Shown: positions 36,319-44,277 of the stretch, one piece after another | Numbering within the stretch: the first letter of the stretch is position 1 | Layout of the letters: every line of letters begins with the position of its first letter | From: Stenotrophomonas beteli | Lineage (GTDB): Bacteria > Pseudomonadota > Gammaproteobacteria > Xanthomonadales > Xanthomonadaceae | Assembly (NCBI RefSeq): GCF_001431665.1 | Contig: NZ_LLXV01000027.1 | Coordinates: 49,011 to 113,010, forward strand | Length of the DNA stretch: 64,000 nt | Direction: 5' to 3' | Program-made: the position numbers and the translations under genes | The notes under the pieces: model-generated | What the model was told of the DNA's origin: nothing | Database searches by the model: none | What the model saw: the letters and a program-made list of their open reading frames with translations, nothing else

Positions 36319-36379
36319 GTAGGGCCGGGTCCATGTTCGGCTGGAACTCCAAGGCAGCCGAGCACGGGCTCGGCTCTAC
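36319..36379. repeat. SMAG dimer, GCCGAG core
   Basis: A GTAG unit at 36319, whose left arm has drifted (GGCCGGGTCCATGTTCGGC), faces an inverted unit with core AGCCGAGCACGGGCTCGGCT ending CTAC at 36379. It lies between the BON gene and the histidine kinase. Confidence 0.75.
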
Positions 36380-36513
36380 AGGTCTGACGACTGCGATCCC
36401 GTTCAGCCAGCCTGGCTGGAACGCCCAGAGTTGTGATCGCCTGCGCTATATTGCCGGTTCCGCCGCCGTCGGGTTCGTCCCGACCCACCCTGCGGCCCGG
36501 CTGACGAGGAACC

Positions 36514-38331
36514 ATGGCGCTGGTTTTCAGTGATGACATCTGGGACCGCTGGCGGTTGCCCGCCCTGGCGCTGGCGGCCGCGGCGATCATCGTGGTGCCG
36601 TGGTTGACCCTGCGTAAACTGCAGCAGGACAGCGAAGAGGCGATGGCCTGGGTGAACCACACCCAGGCGGTGGGCGTGGCCCTGCAGCAACTGCAAGCGG
36701 ACGTTCGCGATGTCGAGTCGGCAGCGCTGACCCTGTCCAAGGGCATCGATGCGCCGGGCCTGCGCGAACGCATGGCCAAGGCCAACGAGATTCCCGAGCG
36801 GCTGGCCGAACTGGGCCGGATGACGCGCGACAATCCCGACCAGCTGATCCGCATTGGCCGCATCCAATCCATGCTGGACGGCCGGCTGGCGGTGGCGCGC
36901 GAACTGGCGCGGTCCGAGCCGGACAGCGACCAGCGCGCGCTGGTGCAGGACCTGAGCACGCGTTATCCGATCCGTGGCCTGGTCGAAGAACTGCAGGCCA
37001 GCGAGCAGGCGCTGCTGACGGCGCGCGCCGAGCAGGCCGCTCGCCAGCGCAAGCAGACCGAACTGGTGTCGTGGAGTTCGCTGGTGGTGCAGCTGGCGCT
37101 GCTGGGGCTGGTGCTGTGGCTGCTGCAGCGGCAGATCGGCCGCCGCCTGCACGCCGAACGGCAGTCGCTGCGCTCGGCCGCGCGCGCCGCCTCGGTGTTG
37201 CAGACCGTGCGCGAGCCGATCGTGCTGCTCGACCGTGACCTGCGCGTGCAGCTGCACAACCCGGCCTTCGCCGAGCTGTATGGGCTGCACGACGAGCGTG
37301 CCGATGGCCTGCTGCTGGAAACCGTCGGTGATGGCGCGTGGAAAGATCCCGTGATGCGCCAGCGACTGTCCGATGTGCTGTTGCGCGGCCGCGAACTGTG
37401 GGACTTCGAGCATGAACAGCGCGCCGCCGATGGCATGGTGCGCTACATGCTGCTCAACGCGCGGCGCATGCCGCTGCCGGACACCGACGATGAAGTGGTG
37501 TTGCTCACGGTCAGCGACGTCACCGTGCAGCGTGCCGTGCAGCTGCGGGTGGAGGAACTGAACCGCCAGCTGGAAGGCAAGGTCGCGCAGGTATCCGAGG
37601 TCAACCGCGAGCTGGAAGCCTTCAGCTATTCAGTCTCGCACGACCTACGCGCACCGCTGCGTCACGTGGCCGGATTCTCCGACAAGCTGTCGCGCCACCT
37701 TGGCGATGCTGCCGATGACAAGAGCCGCCACTACCTGGAGGTGATCTCCAGTTCCGCCCGTCGCATGGCGGCGCTGATCGACGACCTGCTGGTCTATTCG
37801 CGCCTGGGCCGCGCGGCGATGCGCCAGCAGGCCGTGGACATGCAGTCGCTGGTGGCCGATACCCGCGCCATGCTCGATGCCAACCTGCAGGCCGAGGCCG
37901 AGAACAGCGGCCATGCGCACCACGTGGAGTGGAGCATCGCGCCGCTGCCGATCGTGGTGGGCGATGAGAACATGATCCGCCAGGTCTGGCTGAACCTGCT
38001 CGGCAACGCGGTGAAGTACTCGGGCAACCGCGAACCGGCGAGAATCCGCGTGGACTACCAGCCGCAGCCTGACGGCGGTCATCAGTTCACGGTCAGCGAC
38101 AATGGTGCAGGCTTTGACATGGCCTACGCCGGCAAGCTGTTTGGTGTCTTCCAGCGCCTGCACAAGGCCAGCGACTACCCGGGTACCGGCATCGGCCTGG
38201 CCAGCGTGCGCCGCGTGCTGACCCGCCATGGCGGCCGCATCTGGGCCGAGGCCGAACCGGACGTCGGCGCCACCTTCCACTTCTACCTGCCTCCCGCCAC
38301 TGATGCGGATAAACAAGGGCCTTCTGCATGA
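36514..38331 (+). CDS. Membrane histidine kinase with CHASE3-like sensor and PAS domain
   Basis: This is a 605-residue sensor kinase. Membrane helices at about residues 15-32 and 187-208 flank a periplasmic helical domain resembling CHASE3. A PAS domain follows (about 225-345), then HisKA with His376 in YSVSHDLRAPLRH, then HATPase with N, G1 and G2 boxes (NLLGNAVKYSG, DNGAGFDM, GTGIGLASVRRV). The HisKA and ATPase sequences are of the bacteriophytochrome-like type that usually pairs with small stand-alone receivers, and one follows directly with ATGA overlap. Confidence 0.9.
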   Translation: MALVFSDDIWDRWRLPALALAAAAIIVVPWLTLRKLQQDSEEAMAWVNHTQAVGVALQQLQADVRDVESAALTLSKGIDAPGLRERMAKANEIPERLAELGRMTRDNPDQLIRIGRIQSMLDGRLAVARELARSEPDSDQRALVQDLSTRYPIRGLVEELQASEQALLTARAEQAARQRKQTELVSWSSLVVQLALLGLVLWLLQRQIGRRLHAERQSLRSAARAASVLQTVREPIVLLDRDLRVQLHNPAFAELYGLHDERADGLLLETVGDGAWKDPVMRQRLSDVLLRGRELWDFEHEQRAADGMVRYMLLNARRMPLPDTDDEVVLLTVSDVTVQRAVQLRVEELNRQLEGKVAQVSEVNRELEAFSYSVSHDLRAPLRHVAGFSDKLSRHLGDAADDKSRHYLEVISSSARRMAALIDDLLVYSRLGRAAMRQQAVDMQSLVADTRAMLDANLQAEAENSGHAHHVEWSIAPLPIVVGDENMIRQVWLNLLGNAVKYSGNREPARIRVDYQPQPDGGHQFTVSDNGAGFDMAYAGKLFGVFQRLHKASDYPGTGIGLASVRRVLTRHGGRIWAEAEPDVGATFHFYLPPATDADKQGPSA

Positions 38332-38768
38332 CCACTCTGCGCACCATCCTGCTCGCCGAAGACAGCGCGGCCGATGCCGAAATGGCGATCGACGCCCTGG
38401 AAGAGGCGCGCCTGGCCAACCCCATCGTGCACGTCGAAGACGGCGTGGAAGTGATGGACTACCTGCTGCGCCGTGGCGCCTTCGCCAACCGCGAGGAAGG
38501 GCTGCCAGCGGTACTGCTGCTGGACATCAAGATGCCGCGCATGGATGGCCTGGAAGTGCTGCGGCAGATCCGCGAGCACGATGAACTCAAGCGCCTGCCG
38601 GTGGTGATCCTGTCGTCCTCACGCGAGGAAAGCGATCTGGCCCGCAGCTGGGACATGGGCGTGAATGCCTACGTGGTCAAGCCGGTAGACGTGGACCAGT
38701 TCTTCGGCGCGGTGCAGACCCTGGGCAAGTTCTGGGCGTTGATCAACCAGGCACCGGAACTCGAGTGA
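38328..38768 (+). CDS. Single-domain response regulator (Rcp1-like)
   Basis: This 146-residue receiver has no output domain. The acidic pocket is AEDSAADAE, the phosphorylated residue is Asp66 in LLLDIKMPRMDG, and the conserved Thr/Ser (LSSS) and Lys (VVKPVD) follow. The sequence is of the Rcp1 type that receives phosphate from phytochrome-like kinases, matching the upstream kinase. Start and kinase stop overlap (ATGA). Confidence 0.92.
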   Translation: MTTLRTILLAEDSAADAEMAIDALEEARLANPIVHVEDGVEVMDYLLRRGAFANREEGLPAVLLLDIKMPRMDGLEVLRQIREHDELKRLPVVILSSSREESDLARSWDMGVNAYVVKPVDVDQFFGAVQTLGKFWALINQAPELE

Positions 38769-38772
38769 GCCC

Positions 38773-40284
38773 ATGCCCTTGACCGGTCCCGCCCTGGGGG
38801 CGCTGCGCATCCTGCTGGTGGAAGATTCCCCGGAAGATGCCGAGCTGATGTCCGAACAGATGCTCGACGCGGGCCTGGACGCCCGTTTCGAGCGCGTGGA
38901 GAGCGAGGCAGAGCTGCGCCGGGCGCTGACCGCGTTCCAGCCGGACATCGTGCTGTCCGACCTGAGCATGCCGGGCTTCTCCGGTGACGATGCGCTGCGC
39001 ATCGTGCGCGAGACCTCGCCGGACGTGCCCTTCATCTTCGTCTCCGGCACCATGGGTGAGGAGAACGCGGTGGCGGCGCTGCAGAAGGGCGCCAACGACT
39101 ACATCATCAAGCACCAGCCGGCGCGTCTGCCTTCGGCGGTGGCGCGCGCGATCCGCGATGCGCGCAGTACCGTGGAACGCGCGCGGGTGGAAACCGAACT
39201 GATGCGTGCACAACGGCTGGAAAGCCTGTCGCTGCTTGCCGCCGGGCTCAGCCATGACCTGCGCAACATCCTGCAGCCGCTGCTGATCATGCCGGACCTG
39301 CTGAAGGCACGCACCGATGATCCGCAGCTGCATCATCTGGCCGATGTCATCGCCGAGTGCGGGCGCCGTGGCCACGAAATGGCCGAATCGATGCTGTCGT
39401 TCGTGCGCGGTTCGCGCAAGCCGAGCGAACGCATCGAGATCGACGGCCTGTTCGACGCGGTGGCGCTGCTGTTGCGCAGCAACGTGCCCGACGCGGTGCG
39501 CCTGGAACTGCAGGTGCAGGATGAAGGCCTGGTGGTCGATGCCAACTACACCGAGCTGCAGCAGGTGATGTTGAACCTGGCACTCAACGCGATCCAGGCC
39601 ATGCCCAACGGGGGCCGCCTGAGCCTGACCGCCAACCACGCCGGCCATCGCGATGGGGTGGACTGGATGTGCATCCGCGTGGCCGATGAAGGCATCGGCA
39701 TGGACGCGGACACGCTCTCGCACCTGTTCAACCCGTTCTTCACCACCAAGGCCGACGGCACCGGCCTGGGCCTGATTTCCTGCAAGCGCATCGTCGAAGG
39801 TGCCGGTGGCAGCATCCACGTCAGCAGCGCGTTGGGGCAGGGCACAACGTTCGAGCTGCGCCTGCCGATGCATGAAAGCACCGATGCCGGTGAGCCGGTC
39901 GAGCAGCTGGTGGCGCTGGGTAGTGGCCAGTCGATCCTGGTGGTCGATGGCGAAGCCACGCGCCTGTCGCTGCTGGGCAATGCACTGTCCAGCCAGGGCT
40001 ACCAGCTGCAGCTGGCGTCCGACGGCCCCGCCGCGCTGCGCTGGATGCAGCAGGAAGCGCTGCCGGCGCTGGTGATTGCCGACGCCGGCTCCAAGCTGCT
40101 GCCCGCCAGCCAGCTGCTGGGCGAGATGGCCACGCTGGGCTATCGCGGCCCGGCGCTGGTGCTTGAGGACGCTGCGGTGGCGGTGCCTGCCGATGCCTTC
40201 CCGCCCGGTGTGGAGGTGCACGTGCTGCGCAAGCCGCTGCAGATGCAGCAGGTGTTCCGCGCGGTGGCCGACGCGCTGGGCTGA
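38773..40284 (+). CDS. Hybrid protein: receiver-histidine kinase-degenerate receiver
   Basis: This 503-residue soluble protein has an N-terminal receiver (Asp63 in VLSDLSMPG), a HisKA segment with His161 in GLSHDLRNILQ, a HATPase domain (NLALNAIQAMPNGG, DEGIGMD, GTGLGLISCKRI), and a C-terminal receiver-like domain from about residue 390. That last domain has lost part of the acidic pocket (VVDGEATR) but keeps Asp in VIAD and Lys in RKPL. It has no membrane helix. It starts 4 bp after the response regulator, so the three genes probably form one relay. Confidence 0.88.
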   Translation: MPLTGPALGALRILLVEDSPEDAELMSEQMLDAGLDARFERVESEAELRRALTAFQPDIVLSDLSMPGFSGDDALRIVRETSPDVPFIFVSGTMGEENAVAALQKGANDYIIKHQPARLPSAVARAIRDARSTVERARVETELMRAQRLESLSLLAAGLSHDLRNILQPLLIMPDLLKARTDDPQLHHLADVIAECGRRGHEMAESMLSFVRGSRKPSERIEIDGLFDAVALLLRSNVPDAVRLELQVQDEGLVVDANYTELQQVMLNLALNAIQAMPNGGRLSLTANHAGHRDGVDWMCIRVADEGIGMDADTLSHLFNPFFTTKADGTGLGLISCKRIVEGAGGSIHVSSALGQGTTFELRLPMHESTDAGEPVEQLVALGSGQSILVVDGEATRLSLLGNALSSQGYQLQLASDGPAALRWMQQEALPALVIADAGSKLLPASQLLGEMATLGYRGPALVLEDAAVAVPADAFPPGVEVHVLRKPLQMQQVFRAVADALG

Positions 40285-40299
40285 TGCGGCTGGGGTTCA

Positions 40300-40368
40300 G
40301 TAGAGCCGAGCCCGTGCTCGGCTGCTGTTCGCATTGATCCCGACAGCCGAGCATGGGCTCGGCTCTAC
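40300..40368. repeat. SMAG dimer, GCCGAG core, overlapping the anbu stop codon
   Basis: GTAGAGCCGAGCCCGTGCTC starts at 40300 and the inverted unit ends CTAC at 40368. The CTA at 40365-40367 is the complement of the TAG stop codon of the leftward protease gene. Confidence 0.85.
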
Positions 40369-41105
40369 AGAGAAGATTCCCAGGGGAAGCGCGGCAGGGC
40401 GTCCACCGCCTGCTCCAGCCGCCGTGACCAGTTCTGGTGGATATCGGCATACAGTGCCGAATCCGCGCCCAGCCGCAGCTGTTGCCCGATGCGCAGTTCA
40501 CCGTCGCGCAGCAGTGCCAGATCGATCGGCAAGCCCACCGACAGGTTGGAGCGGATGGTGGAGTCCAGCGACACGATCGCGGTGCGCGCGGCATCTTCAA
40601 GGCGCGTGGCCGGGCTGAGGATGCGATCCAGGATCGGCTTGCCGTACTTGGATTCGCCGATCTGCAGGTAGGGCGTTTCCGGCGACGCGGCGATGGCGTT
40701 GCCAAGCGGATAGATCATGTACAGCCCGGGCCGCTCGCCGGCGATCTGGCCGCCGAAGATCAGCGTGGCCTGGGTGTTGACCCCGTCATGGCCGTGTTCG
40801 CCGTGGCTGCTGTGCACCTGGCTGTCCACCAGCAGCTGGCCGACGTACTCGGCGGCCTCGAACAGGTGGGTCATGTCGCGCAGGTTGGGCGTGCGCCGTT
40901 CATCGGCATCGCGCCCCAGGCGCGACACCAGCAGCTGGGTGGTGGCCAGGTTGCCAGCCGCCATCAGCACGTAGGCTGCCTGGCCGGGGTACTCGAACAC
41001 GTGCAGCTTGCGATGCACGCGCACATCGTCCAGCGAGGCATTGGTCCGGGTATCGGCGGCGAAGACCAGGCCCTGGTCGACCTCGATTCCAACGCAATAG
41101 GTCAT
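40365..41105 (-). CDS. anbu: Anbu, proteasome-like Ntn hydrolase
   Basis: Anbu (ancestral beta subunit) is a self-compartmentalising relative of HslV and proteasome beta subunits. The N-terminus MTYCVGIEVDQGLVFAADTRTNASLDD is diagnostic; after Met removal Thr would be the nucleophile, with the conserved Asp of DTRTNA and a Lys in HRKLHVFE. The 246 residues fit the family. AGGG upstream of 41105 supports the start. In many bacteria anbu is next to genes for an alpha-E protein, an ATP-grasp protein and a transglutaminase-like protein; none is adjacent here. Its peptidase activity in other species is weak or disputed. Confidence 0.9.
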   Translation of the reverse strand: MTYCVGIEVDQGLVFAADTRTNASLDDVRVHRKLHVFEYPGQAAYVLMAAGNLATTQLLVSRLGRDADERRTPNLRDMTHLFEAAEYVGQLLVDSQVHSSHGEHGHDGVNTQATLIFGGQIAGERPGLYMIYPLGNAIAASPETPYLQIGESKYGKPILDRILSPATRLEDAARTAIVSLDSTIRSNLSVGLPIDLALLRDGELRIGQQLRLGADSALYADIHQNWSRRLEQAVDALPRFPWESSL

Positions 41106-41200
41106 GTCGGTGCCCTATCATGTGCGTCCCGTAGTGTAGGCAGGCCGCCGTGATGACGGCATGCCCACGTCCTCCCCCAGAACGCCGCCACCGGAATCGC

Positions 41201-41686
41201 ATGACCACCGTGCTCCTGAGCCTGGGCAGCAACGTCCAGCCCCGCCGCTACCTCCACGCTGCGGTGACGGCCCTGCGCGAGCGCTTCGGCGCGCTGCAGG
41301 TATCGCCGGCCTACCGTACCGCCGCGGTCGGCTTCGAGGGCCCGGCCTTCCTCAACAATGCGGTGGCGATCGACACCGACCTGCCGCTGCAGGAACTGGA
41401 CGACTGGCTGCATGCGCTGGAAGACGCGCACGGCCGCGATCGCAGCGGGCCGCGCTTCTCCGACCGGACACTGGACATCGACGTGGTGTTCTACGGCGAC
41501 CTGGTGGTGGAAGGACCCGGCCACCTGCGCATTCCGCGCCCGGAGCTGAAGCATGCCTTCGTGCTGAAGCCGCTGGCCGACATCGCCCCGGGCTTCATCG
41601 ATCCGGTCAGCGGGCTCGACCTGGCCACGCTGTGGCGGGCGCACGCGCAGTATGGCGAGGCGTTCGAGGTGGTTGACCTGGACTGA
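41201..41686 (+). CDS. folK: FolK, hydroxymethyldihydropteridine pyrophosphokinase
   Basis: FolK transfers pyrophosphate from ATP to 6-hydroxymethyl-7,8-dihydropterin, the step before dihydropteroate synthesis in folate synthesis. The 161-residue protein starts TTVLLSLGSNVQPR and carries the family signature GPRFSDRTLDIDVVFYGD. The ATG at 41201 fits the conserved N-terminus. The gene is divergent from anbu and converges on a pteridine reductase gene. Confidence 0.94.
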   Translation: MTTVLLSLGSNVQPRRYLHAAVTALRERFGALQVSPAYRTAAVGFEGPAFLNNAVAIDTDLPLQELDDWLHALEDAHGRDRSGPRFSDRTLDIDVVFYGDLVVEGPGHLRIPRPELKHAFVLKPLADIAPGFIDPVSGLDLATLWRAHAQYGEAFEVVDLD

Positions 41687-41694
41687 TGGTGGGT

Positions 41695-41741
41695 GACGGG
41701 GTCAATTCCTTTTCCCGGCGGGAAAAGGGATCTGACCCCGT
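41695..41741. repeat. Hairpin between converging folK and pteridine reductase genes
   Basis: GACGGGGTCA and TGACCCCGT enclose a second stem (CCTTTTCCC and GGGAAAAGG). The GGGATCTGACCCC words match the repeat at 34219-34280. It could serve as a shared transcript end. Confidence 0.6.
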
Positions 41742-41760
41742 TGTGGATCCCGGCAACATC

Positions 41761-42498
41761 TCAGCTGACCGTACGCCCGCCATCCACGCGCAGGATATGG
41801 CCGGTGACGAAACTGGCTTCGGCCACCAGCCAGTAGACCGCTTCGGCGATCTCCTCGACCGTGCCGATCCGCGCCAGCGGCGTGCGTGCCAGCAGCGCCT
41901 CGCGGGCGAAATCGTCCTTGCCCTGTTCCGGCCACAGGATCGCCCCCGGCGCCACCGCATTCACCCGCACCTTTGGCGCCAGCTCCAGCGCCAGCGAACG
42001 CGTGGCCATTTCCAGCGCGGCCTTGGCCATGGTGTAGGCGATGTGGTCGCGCATCGGGTCGGTGCCGTGCAGGTCGGTCAGGTTGACGATGCAGCCTTGC
42101 TGGCGGCGCAGATAGGGCGCGGCAGCCTGGGACAGGAGCAGCGGTGCGCGCGCGTTGACCGCATACAGCGCGTCCATCGCCTCGGCGGTCACCTGGCCAA
42201 GCGGCGTGGGGAAGAAGTTGGAGGCATTATTCACCAGCGCGTCCAGGCGGCCGAAGTGGCTGACGGCCTGTTCGACCAGGTCGGGCAGGGCGTCGGCGTC
42301 ACGCAGGTCGGCCTGCAGGGCCAGCACGCTGCCGGGGCGCACGTTGTCGAAATCGAATGCGGCCTGCTGCAGTTCGGCGCTGGAGGTGTTGGCGTGCAGC
42401 ACCACCGACCAGCCACAGGCGTGGAACTGGCGGGCAATGGCCGCGCCGATCCGGCGTGCGCTGCCGGTGATCAGGACCACGGGGTGGGTGTCGCTCAT
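41761..42498 (-). CDS. Pteridine reductase (short-chain dehydrogenase)
   Basis: This 245-residue SDR enzyme has the modified nucleotide-binding motif TGSARRIG (Arg-Arg favours NADPH), the NNAS motif, and the catalytic Tyr-x3-Lys in YTMAKAALEM. The Arg-Arg variant and the FFPTPLG segment are typical of PTR1/FolM-like pteridine reductases, which reduce dihydropterins or dihydrofolate. Its place next to folK supports a folate or pterin role. The exact substrate is inferred. Confidence 0.85.
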   Translation of the reverse strand: MSDTHPVVLITGSARRIGAAIARQFHACGWSVVLHANTSSAELQQAAFDFDNVRPGSVLALQADLRDADALPDLVEQAVSHFGRLDALVNNASNFFPTPLGQVTAEAMDALYAVNARAPLLLSQAAAPYLRRQQGCIVNLTDLHGTDPMRDHIAYTMAKAALEMATRSLALELAPKVRVNAVAPGAILWPEQGKDDFAREALLARTPLARIGTVEEIAEAVYWLVAEASFVTGHILRVDGGRTVS

Positions 42499-42557
42499 CG
42501 AGGGTCCTCCAAGGCTCGGCTATCCTGTGCACCATTGTCACCGCATTCGAAGACGCC

Positions 42558-43742
42558 ATGCAGCCCACCTTCCCCCTGCCCGAAGCCGATGCCCTGGCCC
42601 ACAGCGACCAGCTGGCCGCCGCCCTGCGCGCCGAAATCCTTGCACAGGGCGGGGCGATGCCGTTCTCGCGCTTCATGGAGCTGTGCCTGTATACCCCGGG
42701 CTGGGGCTATTACAGCGCCGGTGCCAGCAAGTTCGGTGGCAGCGGCGACTTCACTACCGCGCCCGAGCTCGGCAGCCTGTTCGCCGGCAGTGTGGCCAAT
42801 GCGCTGGCGCCTGTGTTCGCCCAGCTGGGTGCACAGGCGCGGATGCTGGAACTGGGCGGTGGTACCGGCGCCTTCGCCGAAGCGGTGCTGCTGCGCCTGG
42901 CTGAGCTGGAGGCGCTGCCGTCGCGCTACGCCATCCTCGAACCCAGCGCCGACCTGCGCGAGCGCCAGCAGCAGCGCCTGCAGCAGAACCTGCCGGCCGA
43001 GCTGGCTGCGCGCGTGGACTGGATCGACCGCCCGTTCGAAGACGACTGGGAAGGGGTGGTGTTTGCCAACGAAGTGATCGACGCGCTGCCGACCCCGCGC
43101 TTCCTGATCCGCGATGGCGAGGTGTATGAGGAAACCGTCGAGCTGGATGCCGAAGGCAACTTCATCCGTGGCGCGCAGCCGGCCGACATCCTGCTCAACG
43201 GCGCGGTGCGCCATATCGAGCGTTATCTGGAAAAGCCCTTCGCCGAGGGTTATCGCTCCGAGGTGCTGCCGCAGCTGCCGTACTGGCTGCAGGCGGTGGC
43301 CGGTGGCCTGCAGCGCGGCGCGATGCTGTTCATCGACTACGGCTACAACCGCGGCGAGTTCTACCAGCCTGATCGCGACGATGGCACCGTGCGGGCGTTC
43401 TATCGCCACCACGTGCACAACGACGTGCATCGCTGGCCGGGCCTGCAGGACATCACCGCCTCGGTGGATTTCACCGCGATGGCCGAGGCGGGCATGCACG
43501 GTGGTTTCGAGCTGGCCGGTTACTGCAGTCAAGCCAGTTTCCTGCTCGGCAACGGCCTGGACCAGGTGCTGCTGCTGGCCGAAGAGCGTACCGATGAGGT
43601 CGGTCGCATCCAGCTGCGTGACCAGGTGAAGAAGCTGACCCTGCCGACCGAGATGGGCGAGCGCTTCCAGGCCATCGGCCTGCAGCGTGGTGTCGATTTC
43701 GAACCGGCGTTCGAACTGGGCGACCTGAGCTGGCGCCTGTGA
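42558..43742 (+). CDS. SAM-dependent methyltransferase, MidA/NDUFAF7 family
   Basis: This 394-residue protein belongs to the DUF185/MidA family. In eukaryotes NDUFAF7 methylates an arginine of a complex I subunit; the bacterial target is not known. The N-terminal PFSRFMELCLYTPGWGYYSAG and the SAM site LELGGGTGAFAEAVL are characteristic, as is EVIDALPTPRF. It overlaps the next gene by GTGA. Confidence 0.9.
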   Translation: MQPTFPLPEADALAHSDQLAAALRAEILAQGGAMPFSRFMELCLYTPGWGYYSAGASKFGGSGDFTTAPELGSLFAGSVANALAPVFAQLGAQARMLELGGGTGAFAEAVLLRLAELEALPSRYAILEPSADLRERQQQRLQQNLPAELAARVDWIDRPFEDDWEGVVFANEVIDALPTPRFLIRDGEVYEETVELDAEGNFIRGAQPADILLNGAVRHIERYLEKPFAEGYRSEVLPQLPYWLQAVAGGLQRGAMLFIDYGYNRGEFYQPDRDDGTVRAFYRHHVHNDVHRWPGLQDITASVDFTAMAEAGMHGGFELAGYCSQASFLLGNGLDQVLLLAEERTDEVGRIQLRDQVKKLTLPTEMGERFQAIGLQRGVDFEPAFELGDLSWRL

Positions 43743-44131
43743 GCAGTGCGTTGCCGCTGATCAAGCCGCTGCGGCGGCCGCGGTTGTGGACTGCGCTGTG
43801 GGTCACCGCAGTGCTGCTGGTGATCGTGGCCTGCCTGATCCCGCCGCCGCCGATTCCGTTGCCGGAAAACAGCGACAAGGGCGAGCACTTTCTTGCTTAC
43901 TTCATTCTGGCGGGCAGTGCGGTACAGCTGTTCCGGCGCGGACGCCCGCTGCTGTGGGTAGGCGTGGGCCTGGTGCTGATGGGGGTCGGCATCGAGTTCG
44001 CGCAGGGGGCATTGACCGATGACCGCATGGCCGATCCGATGGACGCCATCGCCAACACGGTGGGCGTGCTGGCGGGCATGGGCACGGCACTGACCCCGAT
44101 GCGTGACCTGCTGCTGCGCTGGCGCGGGTAA
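43739..44131 (+). CDS. VanZ-like membrane protein
   Basis: This is a 130-residue inner-membrane protein with about four hydrophobic segments and the VanZ-family pattern SDKGEHFLAYFILAG and GIEFAQG...RMADPMDAIANTVGVLAG. VanZ confers low teicoplanin resistance in enterococci, but function in Gram-negatives is unknown. The GTG start overlaps the upstream methyltransferase stop. Confidence 0.85.
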   Translation: MSSALPLIKPLRRPRLWTALWVTAVLLVIVACLIPPPPIPLPENSDKGEHFLAYFILAGSAVQLFRRGRPLLWVGVGLVLMGVGIEFAQGALTDDRMADPMDAIANTVGVLAGMGTALTPMRDLLLRWRG

Positions 44132-44139
44132 GGGTTTCC

Positions 44140-44258
44140 GTAGCGCCGAGCCCATGCTCGGCTTCCACCCGAAAGGCGGCCGAGCACGGGCTCGGCTCTA
44201 CAGTAGATCCACGCCATGCGTGGATGAGCTGCCCGAGGTGCCGACCAAGGTCGGCACC
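44140..44258. repeat. Cluster of SMAG-type repeats, three core types
   Basis: A GCCGAG-core dimer runs from GTAG 44140 to CTAC 44201. GTAGATCCACGCCATGCGTG at 44203 is a second type. GTGCCGACCAAGGTCGGCAC at 44239-44258 is a third. They lie between the converging VanZ and hexosaminidase genes. Confidence 0.8.
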
Positions 44259-44277
44259 CGCCAGGACAGGCCTGCTG

